Shown one piece after another: positions 7,698 to 16,494 of a stretch of DNA of 64,000 bases. The notes below the pieces were generated by a model that was not told where the DNA came from, did no database searches, and saw nothing but the letters and a program-made list of their open reading frames with translations. How positions within the stretch are numbered: position 1 is the first letter of the stretch; each line of letters starts with the position of its first letter. This DNA is from Fimenecus sp051881355. Lineage in GTDB: Bacteria; Bacillota; Clostridia; Oscillospirales; Acutalibacteraceae. Where the stretch lies: NCBI GenBank assembly GCA_051881355.1, contig JBJEPS010000020.1, positions 15,492-79,491 of the forward strand. Reading direction: 5' to 3'. A program made the translations under genes and the position numbers.

Positions 7698-7990
7698 TGA
7701 AACTTGCACAGGATATTATCCTCCGCCCCGTGATTACAGAGGAAAGCATGATGGGTCAGGCGCTGAAAAAGTACACCTTTAAGGTTGACAAAAAGGCGAC
7801 CAAGCCCGAAATTAAAGCGGCTGTGGAACAGCTTTTCGGCGTAAAAGTCGCAAAAGTAAACACCATCAATGTCCGCGGGCATTTAAGAAGATACGGCAGA
7901 TATGAAGGCTATACCGCCTCTTGGAAAAAGGCTGTCGTAACACTGACAGAAGATTCCAAGACCATCGAATTCTTCGACGGTATGATGTAA
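7697..7990 (+). CDS. rplW: 50S ribosomal protein L23
   Basis: 97 residues, normal length, with the DIILRPVITEESM start and the KVDKKATKPEIKAAVEQLF helix typical of L23. It sits at the polypeptide exit and is the docking site for trigger factor and SRP. It overlaps the rplD stop by one base, with the ribosome binding site inside rplD. Confidence 0.98.
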   Translation: MKLAQDIILRPVITEESMMGQALKKYTFKVDKKATKPEIKAAVEQLFGVKVAKVNTINVRGHLRRYGRYEGYTASWKKAVVTLTEDSKTIEFFDGMM

Positions 7991-8055
7991 AATCCCGACG
8001 ATAATGTATGGAGCCCGACATGCTCCGCTAAATCGTTCTAAGGAGAGTGAATGAA

Positions 8056-8889
8056 ATGTCGATTAAAGTCTACAAACCGACAACCAATTCTCGACGCAAT
8101 ATGTCGGTTACAGATTATTCCGAACTTTCCAAGGTTGCTCCCGAGAGAAGCCTTCTCGCGCCGCTCAACAAAAAAGCCGGCCGTAACAGTTACGGAAGAA
8201 TCACCGTTCGCCACAGAGGCGGCGGCAACCGCAGAAAATATCGTATTATCGATTTCAAACGCGATAAGGTTGATATGCCTGCAACCGTGCTCACACTGGA
8301 GTACGATCCCAACCGTTCCGCGCACATTGCACTTGTGCAGTACGAGGACGGCGAAAAAAGATACATTCTCGCGCCTGTCGGCTTGAAAGTCGGCGATAAG
8401 GTGGAAGCCGGTGCGAATGCGGACATTAAGCCCGGTAACGCACTGCCGTTGAGCTCTATCCCGGTTGGTACCATGGTGCACAACGTAGAGCTTTATCCCG
8501 GACGCGGCGGTCAGCTTGCCCGCGCAGCAGGCAACGCAGCCCAGCTCATGGCGAAGGAAGGCGCTTATGCATTGCTGAGACTTCCCTCCGGCGAGCTTCG
8601 CAATGTGCCCGCAGAGTGCATGGCAACTGTCGGTACTGTCGGCAATGTTGACCATGAAAATGTCAAAATCGGTAAAGCAGGTCGTACCCGTCATCTCGGC
8701 ATTCGCCCGACCGTCCGCGGCTCGGTAATGAACCCGAATGACCACCCGCACGGCGGCGGCGAAGGCAAAGCGCCTGTCGGTCGTCCCGGTCCCTGCACAC
8801 CATGGGGCAAACCCGCACTGGGGTATAAGACCAGAGCGAAGAAGAACCGTTCCGATAAGTTTATCGTAAGACGTCGTAACGCGAAATAA
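8056..8889 (+). CDS. rplB: 50S ribosomal protein L2
   Basis: 277 residues from ATG 8056, chosen over an in-frame GTG at 8047 because AGGAG at 8041-8045 is spaced for 8056 and L2 proteins start at this point (MSIKVYKPTT). The C-terminal HPHGGGEGKAPVG segment near the peptidyl transferase centre is intact. L2 is needed for subunit association and peptide bond formation. Confidence 0.98.
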   Translation: MSIKVYKPTTNSRRNMSVTDYSELSKVAPERSLLAPLNKKAGRNSYGRITVRHRGGGNRRKYRIIDFKRDKVDMPATVLTLEYDPNRSAHIALVQYEDGEKRYILAPVGLKVGDKVEAGANADIKPGNALPLSSIPVGTMVHNVELYPGRGGQLARAAGNAAQLMAKEGAYALLRLPSGELRNVPAECMATVGTVGNVDHENVKIGKAGRTRHLGIRPTVRGSVMNPNDHPHGGGEGKAPVGRPGPCTPWGKPALGYKTRAKKNRSDKFIVRRRNAK

Positions 8890-8908
8890 GTCGAAAGGAG
8901 TGTAGAGT

Positions 8909-9190
8909 ATGAGCAGAAGTGTTAAAAAAGGACCTTACGTTGCACCGAAGCTGTTAGCAAAAGTGCAGCAGATGAATGAAAACGGCGAGAAAATCGTCTT
9001 AAAAACCTGGAGCCGCAGCTCGACTATATTCCCGGACTTTGTCGGTCATACGTTTGCCGTCCATGACGGGCGCAAGCATGTTCCGGTTTACGTTACGGAG
9101 GATATGGTAGGGCATAAGCTCGGCGAATTTGCGCCGACCAGAACCTTTAGAGGCCATGCCGGTTCCAAAACGTCCAACAACGGTAAGTAA
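8909..9190 (+). CDS. rpsS: 30S ribosomal protein S19
   Basis: 93 residues with the family pattern: MSRSVKKGPYV start, TWSRSSTIFPDFVGHTFAVHDGRKHVPVYV core, and a LGEFAPTRTFRGH end. S19 binds the 30S head with S13 near the A-site. AAAGGAG precedes the ATG. Between rplB and rplV, as in nearly all bacteria. Confidence 0.98.
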   Translation: MSRSVKKGPYVAPKLLAKVQQMNENGEKIVLKTWSRSSTIFPDFVGHTFAVHDGRKHVPVYVTEDMVGHKLGEFAPTRTFRGHAGSKTSNNGK

Positions 9191-9212
9191 GCAGCAAAGG
9201 AGTGTATAACGA

Positions 9213-9545
9213 ATGGAAGCAACTGCAAAAGTGACCCATGTGCGCATTGCACCCCGTAAAGTGCAAATCGTGCTGGATCTCATCAGAAATAAGCCTTGCG
9301 ACGAGGCGATGGCAATCCTTAAGTACACACCGAAGGCTGCGTGTGAACCGCTTGGAAAGCTGTTAAAATCCGCAATGGCAAACGCCGAAATGAAAGATAT
9401 GGACACTACAAGACTGTATGTCGCAGAGTGCCGTGTCGATCAGGGCCCGACCTTAAAGCGCATTCGTCCGAGAGCGCAGGGCAGAGCGTACAGAATCAAC
9501 AAAAAGACTTCGCACATCACGTTAGTGCTTAAAGAAGCAGAATAA
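9213..9545 (+). CDS. rplV: 50S ribosomal protein L22
   Basis: 110 residues. It shows RIAPRKVQIVLDLIR and the beta hairpin (VDQGPTLKRIRPRAQGRAYRI) that forms part of the exit tunnel wall and is a known site of macrolide resistance mutations. No insertion or deletion is seen in the hairpin. Confidence 0.98.
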   Translation: MEATAKVTHVRIAPRKVQIVLDLIRNKPCDEAMAILKYTPKAACEPLGKLLKSAMANAEMKDMDTTRLYVAECRVDQGPTLKRIRPRAQGRAYRINKKTSHITLVLKEAE

Positions 9546-9564
9546 GCGAGGAGGAGGTAAAACT

Positions 9565-10236
9565 ATGGGTCAGAAAGTAAATCCCACCGGTCTTCGTGTC
9601 GGTGTCATTAAAGACTGGGATTCCCGCTGGTACGCCAGCAAAAAGGACTTCGGCGACACGCTTGTCTCCGACAATCAGCTCCGTAAATATCTCCTCGAAA
9701 CCCTCGCTCCCGCAGGCGTTCCGAAGGTAGAAATCGAAAGAGATGCCAAAAGAGTCCGCATCAACATTCACTGCGCAAAGCCCGGTATGGTTATCGGTAA
9801 AGGCGGCGCAGAGATTGAAAAACTCAAAGAAACTTGCAAAAAGAAGCTCGGCGGTGACAAAGATGTTTATATCAACATCGTCGAAATCAAACAGCCCGAC
9901 TTAAATGCACAGCTCGTTGCTGAGAATATCGCTTCGCAGTTAGAGCGCCGCATTTCGTTCCGCCGCGCGCTCAAACAGAGCATCGGCAGAACCATGAAGC
10001 TCGGTGCAAAGGGTATTAAAACACAGGTCAGCGGTCGTTTGGGCGGTGCGGAAATCGCGCGCTCCGAACACTATCATGAGGGTACCATTCCGCTGCAAAC
10101 CATTCGCGCAGACATTGACTACGGCTTTGCCGAGGCAAAGACAACCTACGGTCGTATCGGCGTAAAGGTTTGGATTTATAAAGGCGAAGTGCTCCACGAC
10201 AACCGCAAGCCTCAGAAGGAAGGAGGCACAAAATAA
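9565..10236 (+). CDS. rpsC: 30S ribosomal protein S3
   Basis: 223 residues. The start GQKVNPTGLRVG, the KH domain (GMVIGKGGAEIEKLKE, about residues 73-88) and the C-terminal KTTYGRIGVKVWIYKGE are all present. S3 forms the mRNA entry site with S4 and S5. The stop codon overlaps the rplP start by one base. Confidence 0.98.
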   Translation: MGQKVNPTGLRVGVIKDWDSRWYASKKDFGDTLVSDNQLRKYLLETLAPAGVPKVEIERDAKRVRINIHCAKPGMVIGKGGAEIEKLKETCKKKLGGDKDVYINIVEIKQPDLNAQLVAENIASQLERRISFRRALKQSIGRTMKLGAKGIKTQVSGRLGGAEIARSEHYHEGTIPLQTIRADIDYGFAEAKTTYGRIGVKVWIYKGEVLHDNRKPQKEGGTK

Positions 10237-10670
10237 TGTTACTGCCGAAAAGAGTAAAATACCGCAGAGTCCACAGAGGTCGTCTGACCGGTAAAGCGAC
10301 AAGAGGCAATACGGTCACCTACGGTGATTACGGTCTTGTGTCTCTGGAACCGGCTTGGATTACTTCCAACCAGATTGAAGCAGCCCGTATCGCCATGACA
10401 CGTTACATTAAGCGTGGCGGTCAGGTTTGGATTAAAATTTTCCCGGATAAGCCGATTACCGAAAAGCCGGCTGAAACCCGCATGGGTTCCGGTAAAGGCT
10501 CGCCCGAATACTGGGTGGCAGTTGTGAAGCCCGGCAGAGTGATGTTTGAAATTGCAGGCGTCCCCGAGGAGACTGCACGCGAGGCTATGCGTCTTGCTGC
10601 GAACAAGCTCCCGGTCAAATGCAAGTTCGTTTCCAAAGCACAGCAGGAAGAGGAAGGTGAGCAAGCATGA
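10236..10670 (+). CDS. rplP: 50S ribosomal protein L16
   Basis: 144 residues, full length: MLLPKRVKYRRVHRGR start, the KPAETRMGSGKGSPEYWVAVV loop and an AKLPVKCKFV-like C-terminus. L16 organises the tRNA acceptor arm region of the 50S subunit. It shares one base with rpsC and four with rpmC, so three genes are translationally linked. Confidence 0.98.
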   Translation: MLLPKRVKYRRVHRGRLTGKATRGNTVTYGDYGLVSLEPAWITSNQIEAARIAMTRYIKRGGQVWIKIFPDKPITEKPAETRMGSGKGSPEYWVAVVKPGRVMFEIAGVPEETAREAMRLAANKLPVKCKFVSKAQQEEEGEQA

Positions 10671-10870
10671 AAGCAAGTGAAATCAGAAAACTTTCCCCCT
10701 CGGAGTTGGATGCTAAACTCTTGGAGTTAAAGGATGAGCTTTTCAAACTGCGCTTCCAGCAGGCCATCAACCAACTCGACAATCCGATGCGTATTAACGC
10801 CGTCAAAAAGGATATCGCAAGAGTCAAAACCGTGATTCGCGATATCGAGCTGCACGGCGCGCAGTCGTAA
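10667..10870 (+). CDS. rpmC: 50S ribosomal protein L29
   Basis: 67 residues, two helices, with the usual LSPSELDAKLLELKDELFKLRFQQA pattern. It starts inside the end of rplP (ATGA overlap) with GGAAGGTGAG upstream. L29 sits next to L23 at the tunnel exit. Confidence 0.97.
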   Translation: MKASEIRKLSPSELDAKLLELKDELFKLRFQQAINQLDNPMRINAVKKDIARVKTVIRDIELHGAQS

Positions 10871-10889
10871 GGAAAGGGAGGGTATTTAG

Positions 10890-11147
10890 ATGAGCGAAAG
10901 AAACCTCAGAAAAACACAGGTCGGTCTTGTCACCAGCGATAAAATGGACAAAACTGTCGTGGTTTCCATCAAAGACAGAGTTCAGCACCCGCTGTACAAG
11001 AAGATCGTGAACCGCACGGTAAAAATCAAAGCCCATGACGAAAAGAACGAGTGCGGCGTCGGCGATAAAGTCCTCGTCATGGAAACCCGCCCCCTCTCGA
11101 AAGATAAGAGATGGCGCGTAGTCGAAATCATTGAGAAAGCGAAATAA
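10890..11147 (+). CDS. rpsQ: 30S ribosomal protein S17
   Basis: 85 residues of OB fold: RKTQVGLVTSDKMDKTVVVSI start, HPLYKKIVNRTVKIKAHDE middle and RPLSKDKRWRVVEII end. S17 is a primary 16S rRNA binder. AAAGGGAGG precedes its ATG by about a dozen bases. Ordinary member of the cluster. Confidence 0.97.
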   Translation: MSERNLRKTQVGLVTSDKMDKTVVVSIKDRVQHPLYKKIVNRTVKIKAHDEKNECGVGDKVLVMETRPLSKDKRWRVVEIIEKAK

Positions 11148-11167
11148 TTTCTAAGGAGGCTATTACT

Positions 11168-11536
11168 GTGATTCAACAACAGACTTACCTCAAAGTAGCC
11201 GACAACACCGGCGCGAAGGAAATTATGTGCATTCGCGTTCTCGGCGGTTCCGGCAGAAGGTATGCAAATATCGGCGACGTGATTGTTGCTTCGGTGAAGA
11301 AGGCAGCACCCGGCGGCGTTGTCAAAAAAGGCGATGTTGTCAAAGCGGTCGTCGTTCGTTCGGCAAGCGGTGTGCGCAGAGATGACGGTACGTATATCCG
11401 TTTCGATGAAAACGCAGCCGTATTGATTAAAGAAGACAAAAACCCCAGAGGCACCCGTATCTTTGGGCCGGTTGCAAGAGAGCTTCGTGATAAAGATTAT
11501 ATGAAGATTCTTTCTCTTGCTCCCGAAGTACTGTAA
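11168..11536 (+). CDS. rplN: 50S ribosomal protein L14
   Basis: 122 residues, exactly the usual size, read from a GTG start that follows AAGGAGG by nine bases; L14 homologues start MIQ at this point. LKVADNTGAKEIMCIRVLGGS and the C-terminal FGPVARELRDKDYMKILSLAPEVL are conserved. L14 lies at the subunit interface and is the target of the silencing factor RsfS. Confidence 0.97.
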   Translation: MIQQQTYLKVADNTGAKEIMCIRVLGGSGRRYANIGDVIVASVKKAAPGGVVKKGDVVKAVVVRSASGVRRDDGTYIRFDENAAVLIKEDKNPRGTRIFGPVARELRDKDYMKILSLAPEVL

Positions 11537-11553
11537 ACGGAGGTGCAGTCAGA

Positions 11554-11871
11554 ATGAATAAGGTTCATGTAAAAACCGGCGATACCGTCGTTGTCATTAA
11601 CGGCAAAAATCGCGGCAAACAGGGCAAGGTTATGCAGGTTGCACCCGCCGAAGGCAAGGTTATTGTGGAAGGCGTTAACGTGGTCACCAAGCATGTGAAG
11701 CCCCGCAAAATGGGCGAAGCAGGCGGTCTTGTGAAAGCCGAAAGCGCATTGTATGCAGATAAGGTTCAGCTTATCTGCCCGAAGTGCGGTAAGGCGACGA
11801 GAGTCGGCCACGAAGGCACCGGCAAAGATAAAAAACGCGTTTGCAAAAAATGCGGCGCAAAATTTGAATAA
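11554..11871 (+). CDS. rplX: 50S ribosomal protein L24 with zinc ribbon
   Basis: 105 residues. The KOW motif (GDTVVVINGKNRGKQGKV) is at residues about 8-25. The C-terminal third has CPKC and CKKC pairs about 20 residues apart, forming a probable zinc ribbon in place of the charged tail of E. coli L24. L24 starts 50S assembly. The zinc-binding form fits the other C+ ribosomal proteins of this cluster. Confidence 0.97.
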   Translation: MNKVHVKTGDTVVVINGKNRGKQGKVMQVAPAEGKVIVEGVNVVTKHVKPRKMGEAGGLVKAESALYADKVQLICPKCGKATRVGHEGTGKDKKRVCKKCGAKFE

Positions 11872-11889
11872 GGGAGGGACATAACAGTT

Positions 11890-12432
11890 ATGGCAGCAAG
11901 AATGAAAGAAAAATATCTGGCTGAAGTCGCTCCGGCACTTCAGAAAAAGTTCGGCTATAAGAGCGTTATGCAAATCCCGAAGCTTGACAAAATTGTCATT
12001 AACGTCGGTTGCGGCGAGGCGAGAGACAACTCCAAGGTCATCGACGCAATCACCAAGGATTTGGCACAGATTACCGGTCAGAAGCCCGTTCCCTGCAAGG
12101 CGAAGAAATCCGTTGCGAACTTCAAACTGCGTGAGGGTATGACCATCGGTGTGAAAGTAACGCTGCGCGGCGAGAGAATGTATGAATTCCTTGACAGATT
12201 CTTCAATCTCGCGCTTCCTCGCGTGCGCGACTTCCGCGGCATCAACCCGAACTCCTTCGACGGCAGAGGCAATTACTCCATGGGTGTCAAGGAGCAGTTG
12301 ATTTTCCCTGAAATCGAGTACGACAAGATTGACGCGGTTCGCGGTATGGACATTTGCTTCGTTACCACAGCCAATACAGACGAAGAAGCCAGAGAGTTAT
12401 TGACTCTGATGGGCGCACCGTTTGCGAGATAA
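11890..12432 (+). CDS. rplE: 50S ribosomal protein L5
   Basis: 180 residues: QIPKLDKIVINVGCGEA, the GQKPVPCKAKKSVANFKLREGM loop and RVRDFRGINPNSFDGRGNYSMG are intact. L5 carries 5S rRNA and contacts the P-site tRNA and S13. The ATG is preceded by AGGGAGG at somewhat long spacing. Confidence 0.98.
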   Translation: MAARMKEKYLAEVAPALQKKFGYKSVMQIPKLDKIVINVGCGEARDNSKVIDAITKDLAQITGQKPVPCKAKKSVANFKLREGMTIGVKVTLRGERMYEFLDRFFNLALPRVRDFRGINPNSFDGRGNYSMGVKEQLIFPEIEYDKIDAVRGMDICFVTTANTDEEARELLTLMGAPFAR

Positions 12433-12444
12433 GGAGGGATTACA

Positions 12445-12630
12445 GTGGCCAAAACATCTATGAAAGTGAAACAGGCAAGACCTGCCAAGTATTCAACAAG
12501 AGCTTATAACAGATGCAAAATCTGCGGCCGCCCGCACGCTTATCTGCGCAAATACGGTGTCTGCCGTATCTGCTTCAGAGAATTGGCACACAAGGGTGAA
12601 ATTCCCGGCGTGAAGAAAGCAAGCTGGTAA
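12445..12630 (+). CDS. rpsZ: 30S ribosomal protein S14 type Z (zinc form)
   Basis: 61 residues from a GTG start with AAGGAGG upstream. Cysteines 24, 27, 40 and 43 make the C-x2-C-x12-C-x2-C zinc site that defines the short type Z S14 of Gram-positives. This differs from the longer zinc-free S14 some bacteria express when zinc is scarce. No zinc-free copy is in the window. Confidence 0.98.
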   Translation: MAKTSMKVKQARPAKYSTRAYNRCKICGRPHAYLRKYGVCRICFRELAHKGEIPGVKKASW

Positions 12631-12657
12631 GAAAGCAATTGCAAAGGAGGCAAAAGT

Positions 12658-13056
12658 ATGCAAATTACTGATTCCATCGGTGATATGCTCACCAGAATCC
12701 GCAATGCGAGTTCTGCAAAGCATGACACGGTGAAAGTTCCCGCATCCAACATGAAGAAAGCAATTGCGCAGATTCTTGTGGACGAGGGCTATATCAAGAG
12801 TTTCAAAGTGGAAGAAGACGGCAAGCAGGGTATGATTGAAATCGAGCTGAAATACGGTGCGAACAAGGCTCCGGTGATTACCGGTCTTCGCAGAGTTTCC
12901 AAGCCCGGTCTTCGCATCTATACCAACTGCGAGGATATGCCGAAGGTTATGAAGGGTCTCGGTGTTGCGATTCTTTCCACTTCCAAAGGCGTTATGACTG
13001 ACAGAGAAGCCCGCAAAGCCAATGTCGGCGGCGAGGTTCTCGCATATATCTGGTAA
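12658..13056 (+). CDS. rpsH: 30S ribosomal protein S8
   Basis: 132 residues with the DSIGDMLTRIRNAS start and the C-terminal ILSTSKGVMTDREARKANVGGEVLAYIW signature. S8 binds helix 21 of 16S rRNA and in E. coli represses the spc operon; no such regulation can be read from this sequence. GGAGG lies upstream of the ATG. Confidence 0.98.
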   Translation: MQITDSIGDMLTRIRNASSAKHDTVKVPASNMKKAIAQILVDEGYIKSFKVEEDGKQGMIEIELKYGANKAPVITGLRRVSKPGLRIYTNCEDMPKVMKGLGVAILSTSKGVMTDREARKANVGGEVLAYIW

Positions 13057-13068
13057 GGAGGTTACAGT

Positions 13069-13611
13069 ATGTCCAGAATCGGCAGACAGCCCATCGCTGT
13101 TCCCGCAGGCGTCGATGTGAAAATTGACGGCAGTACTGTTACCGTAAAGGGTCCGAAAGGCACGCTTACCAGAACAGTACACAACAATATGAACGTCGAG
13201 ATGGCAGACGGCGCAATCGTCGTGACCCGTCCCGATGACAGCAATCTCAACAAATCCCTGCACGGGCTTACCCGTACTTTACTTCACAATATGGTCGTCG
13301 GTGTGACTGAGGGCTTCAAAAAAGAATTGGAAGTCAACGGCGTCGGCTATCGTGCAGCCAAACAGGGCAAGGATTTGGTCATGAATATCGGTTTCTCGCA
13401 TCAGGTGACGATGACCGAGCCCGAAGGGATTACCATTGACGTTCCCGCGCCCAACAAAATCGTCATTTCCGGCGCCGACAAGCAACAGGTCGGTCAGTTT
13501 GCAGCGGAAGTTCGCGAAAAGCGTCCGCCCGAACCCTACAAGGGCAAAGGCATCAAATATGCCGATGAGCATATCCGCCGCAAAGAAGGTAAAGCCGGTA
13601 AAGGTAAATAA
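13069..13611 (+). CDS. rplF: 50S ribosomal protein L6
   Basis: 180 residues. MSRIGRQPIAVPAGV start, two tandem alpha/beta domains, and the conserved end RPPEPYKGKGIKYADEHIRRKEGKAGK. L6 sits at the base of the stalk near the factor-binding site. Twelve bases separate it from rpsH. Confidence 0.98.
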   Translation: MSRIGRQPIAVPAGVDVKIDGSTVTVKGPKGTLTRTVHNNMNVEMADGAIVVTRPDDSNLNKSLHGLTRTLLHNMVVGVTEGFKKELEVNGVGYRAAKQGKDLVMNIGFSHQVTMTEPEGITIDVPAPNKIVISGADKQQVGQFAAEVREKRPPEPYKGKGIKYADEHIRRKEGKAGKGK

Positions 13612-13629
13612 GGGAAGGAGTGAAATTCA

Positions 13630-13989
13630 GTGGTTAACAGACCTGACAGCAAAAAGGCGAGACAAAAACGCCATAAAAGAGTCCGTGCAAAAGTATCCGG
13701 CACCGCAGCGTGCCCGCGTCTTGATGTTTTCCGTTCACTCCAGCATATTTATGCGCAGTTGATCGACGACGTTGCAGGTGTCACCCTTGTGTCGGCATCC
13801 ACAACCGAGAAAGACTTCAAAGACTACGGCGGGAACAAAGACGCCGCGCGCGCAGTCGGCAAATTGCTTGCAGAAAGAGCTGCCGAAAAGAACATCAAAG
13901 ACGTTGTCTTTGACAGAGGCGGTTATGTATATCACGGCAGAGTTGAGGCTCTCGCCGAAGGTGCCCGTGAGGGCGGCCTGAACTTCTAA
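13630..13989 (+). CDS. rplR: 50S ribosomal protein L18
   Basis: 119 residues from a GTG start preceded by AAGGAG. RLDVFRSLQHIYAQLIDD and the C-terminal DRGGYVYHGRVEALAEGAREGGLNF are the family signatures. L18 binds 5S rRNA together with L5. An ATG further in would remove the basic N-terminus that contacts RNA, so GTG is preferred. Confidence 0.97.
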   Translation: MVNRPDSKKARQKRHKRVRAKVSGTAACPRLDVFRSLQHIYAQLIDDVAGVTLVSASTTEKDFKDYGGNKDAARAVGKLLAERAAEKNIKDVVFDRGGYVYHGRVEALAEGAREGGLNF

Positions 13990-14005
13990 GAAAGGAGAAC
14001 TGAAA

Positions 14006-14509
14006 ATGGCTACAAAAATCGACGCATCTACCCTCGAACTTGAAGAAAGAGTCGTTGCGATTAACCGTGTTTCCAAAACCGTTAAGGGCGGCCGTATCAT
14101 GAAATTCTCCGCTTTGGTAGTTGTAGGCAACGGAAACGGCATCGTGGGCTTCGGTCTCGGCAAATCGGGCGAAGTGCCGGATGCAATCCGCAAAGGCATT
14201 GAAAACGCAAAAAAGAACCTGATTGAGGTTTCCTTGAAGGGTACCACAATCCCCCACGAAATCGTCGGCAAATACGGCGCAGGCGTTGTTTTGATGAAAC
14301 CTGCCGCTCCCGGTACCGGCGTTATCGCCGGCGGTCCGGTTCGTGCAGTTGTTGAAACTGTCGGTATTAAGGACATTCGTTCCAAGGCCCTTCGTTCCAA
14401 CAACCCCTGCAATGTTGTGAGAGCCACCATCGATGGGCTTTCCAAGCTCCGCAACGCGGACGAGGTTGCTGCGGTTCGCGGCAAATCCGTCAAAGAGATT
14501 TTAGATTAA
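14006..14509 (+). CDS. rpsE: 30S ribosomal protein S5
   Basis: 167 residues. The double-stranded-RNA-binding-like N-domain (LEERVVAINRVSKTVKGGRIMKF) and the GLGKSGEVPDAIRKGIENAKKN segment are present. S5 affects decoding accuracy and mRNA unwinding at the entry site. GAAAGGAG is upstream; its stop abuts the rpmD ribosome binding site. Confidence 0.98.
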   Translation: MATKIDASTLELEERVVAINRVSKTVKGGRIMKFSALVVVGNGNGIVGFGLGKSGEVPDAIRKGIENAKKNLIEVSLKGTTIPHEIVGKYGAGVVLMKPAAPGTGVIAGGPVRAVVETVGIKDIRSKALRSNNPCNVVRATIDGLSKLRNADEVAAVRGKSVKEILD

Positions 14510-14521
14510 GGAGGGGCACAA

Positions 14522-14701
14522 ATGGCAAACGTAGTAGTTACACTGAAAAAGAGCCTTATCGGCAGCAAAAAAGATCAGATTGCCACCGCCCATGCACTTG
14601 GTCTTAAGAAAATCGGGGACAAGGCTACGCAGCCCGACAACCCGCAGACGCAAGGTAAGATTCAGAAAATTGCTCATCTTATCGAGGTAACGAAAGCTTA
14701 A
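14522..14701 (+). CDS. rpmD: 50S ribosomal protein L30
   Basis: 59 residues, ATG at 14522 behind AAGGAGGGG. The product has the L30 pattern (VTLKKSLIGSKKDQIATAH, LGLKKIGD, then GKIQKIAHLIEV), and the position between rpsE and rplO is the canonical one for L30. The stop TAA forms the first bases of the rplO ribosome binding site TAAGGAGG. Confidence 0.96.
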   Translation: MANVVVTLKKSLIGSKKDQIATAHALGLKKIGDKATQPDNPQTQGKIQKIAHLIEVTKA

Positions 14702-14713
14702 GGAGGTGCGAAT

Positions 14714-15157
14714 ATGAAATTGCACGAACTGTCCCCTGCAGAAGGCTCCAAAAAGAGCGTAAAGCGCATCGGCAGAGGCGCCGGCTCCGGTCAGGGTAAA
14801 ACCGCAGGCAAAGGGCATAAGGGTCAAAAGGCACGTGCCGGCAGAGGTATGCGCCCCGGCTTTGAAGGCGGCCAGATGCCGTTACAGAGACGCGTTCCCA
14901 AGAGAGGTTTCAACAACATTTTCGCGAAGGAAATCGCGGCAGTGAATGTTTCCGCTCTTGACAAAGCGTTTGAAGACGGCGCAACCGTAACGGTGGACGC
15001 GCTCATTGAAAAAGGGCTTATTAAAAAGGCGCTGGACGGCGTTAAAATTTTAGGAAATGGCGAAATCAGCAAAAAGCTTACTGTGCAGGTTAACAGCTTT
15101 TCCGATTCGGCAAAGCAGAAAATCGAAGCAGCCGGCGGAAAGGCTGAGGTGATTTGA
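14714..15157 (+). CDS. rplO: 50S ribosomal protein L15
   Basis: 147 residues. The glycine-rich basic N-terminus (RIGRGAGSGQGKTAGKGHKGQKAR) that threads through 23S rRNA, and the GQMPLQRRVPKRGF segment, are typical. L15 binds late in 50S assembly. The stop codon is immediately followed by the secY start region, linking ribosome and translocon synthesis. Confidence 0.98.
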   Translation: MKLHELSPAEGSKKSVKRIGRGAGSGQGKTAGKGHKGQKARAGRGMRPGFEGGQMPLQRRVPKRGFNNIFAKEIAAVNVSALDKAFEDGATVTVDALIEKGLIKKALDGVKILGNGEISKKLTVQVNSFSDSAKQKIEAAGGKAEVI

Positions 15158-15159
15158 TA

Positions 15160-16476
15160 ATGTTTCAAACATTTATCAACGCTTGGAAAATCGCTGATTT
15201 ACGTAAAAAGCTGCTCTACACAGCGTTTATCGTTCTGATTTTCCGCATCGGTGCCGCGCTTCCCGTTCCGTTCGTGAACATTACGGAAGGTATTATCACC
15301 GATATCAACGCCAATAACTTTATGACGTATCTGAGCATGATGACCGGTGATGCGTTCAACTACGGTACGCTGTTCGCAATGTCGATTACACCGTACATCA
15401 ACGCGTCCATCATCATTCAGTTGCTGACGGTTGCCATTCCGGCACTGGAGCGGCTGGCAAAAGAGGGCGAAGAAGGCAGAAAGAAAATTTCCGCGATCAC
15501 CCGTTACACGGCAATCGCTTTGGCAGCACTGCAAAGCACGGCGTATTACTTCTATATCCGTGCGCAGGGTTACCTTACCGTAGCCGCAGACGGCAGCAGA
15601 TATACGGGCTTTTGGGCAGTGTTCCAGGCATTGGTGATTATTCTCTGCTATACTGCGGGTGCCGCACTTCTGATGTGGCTCGGTGAGCAGATTAACGACA
15701 AGGGTATCGGTAACGGTATTTCGATTATCTTGTTTGCCGGTATCGTCTCCCGCATGCCCACGACACTGTATTCGCTTTACAGCTATATCGACCGCGGCGG
15801 CGCATATTTTGTGCTCATACCGATTGCGTTCATCAGCATGATTTTGATGGTGGCGTACATCGTTTGGATGGACAATGCCGAGCGCCGTATTCCCGTGCAG
15901 TATGCAAAACGCGTGGTCGGTCGCAAAATGTACGGCGGGCAGAGCACCCATATTCCGATTAAGGTGAATATGTGCGGCGTTCTTCCCATCATCTTTGCGT
16001 CCTCCATTCTCTCCTTGCCGCCGACGATTCAAATGTTCGTGACGGTCAAAGAGGGCGGTTTCTGGGAAGGCTTCTTCAGCATCTTCCAGCAAGACCACTG
16101 GGCATATGCACTGATGTATTTTGTACTGATTATCTTCTTTGCCTATTTCTATGCGGCAATTCAGTACAATCCCATCGAAATGGCAAACAATATCCGCAGA
16201 AACAGCGGTGCAATTCCGGGTATTCGTCCCGGCAAGCCGACTTCTGACTATATCACGAAGATTTTGTCAAGAATAACATTGCTTGGTGCATTGCTGATTT
16301 CCGTTGTCGCGCTGTTCCCGATTCTGTTCTCGCAGATTACCGCGTTGTTTGACAAGCAGGTCAATCTGTCCTTGGGCGGCACGTCCATCATCATTATGGT
16401 CGGCGTTGCGCTTGAGACCGTGAAACAGCTCGAAAGCCAGATGATGATGCGTCATTACAAGGGCTTCTTGGATTAA
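15160..16476 (+). CDS. secY: Protein translocase subunit SecY
   Basis: 438 residues from ATG 15160; an in-frame TTG at 15154 overlaps the rplO stop and is the alternative. Ten membrane segments are expected and visible as hydrophobic blocks. Family motifs include the MSITPYINASIIIQLL plug and helix region, the ERRIPVQYAKR cytoplasmic loop and the FAYFYAAIQYNP segment. SecY forms the channel with SecE and SecG, neither of which is here. Position between rplO and adk is standard. Confidence 0.98.
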   Translation: MFQTFINAWKIADLRKKLLYTAFIVLIFRIGAALPVPFVNITEGIITDINANNFMTYLSMMTGDAFNYGTLFAMSITPYINASIIIQLLTVAIPALERLAKEGEEGRKKISAITRYTAIALAALQSTAYYFYIRAQGYLTVAADGSRYTGFWAVFQALVIILCYTAGAALLMWLGEQINDKGIGNGISIILFAGIVSRMPTTLYSLYSYIDRGGAYFVLIPIAFISMILMVAYIVWMDNAERRIPVQYAKRVVGRKMYGGQSTHIPIKVNMCGVLPIIFASSILSLPPTIQMFVTVKEGGFWEGFFSIFQQDHWAYALMYFVLIIFFAYFYAAIQYNPIEMANNIRRNSGAIPGIRPGKPTSDYITKILSRITLLGALLISVVALFPILFSQITALFDKQVNLSLGGTSIIIMVGVALETVKQLESQMMMRHYKGFLD

Positions 16477-16494
16477 ACAAAAGGAGGAAACTTT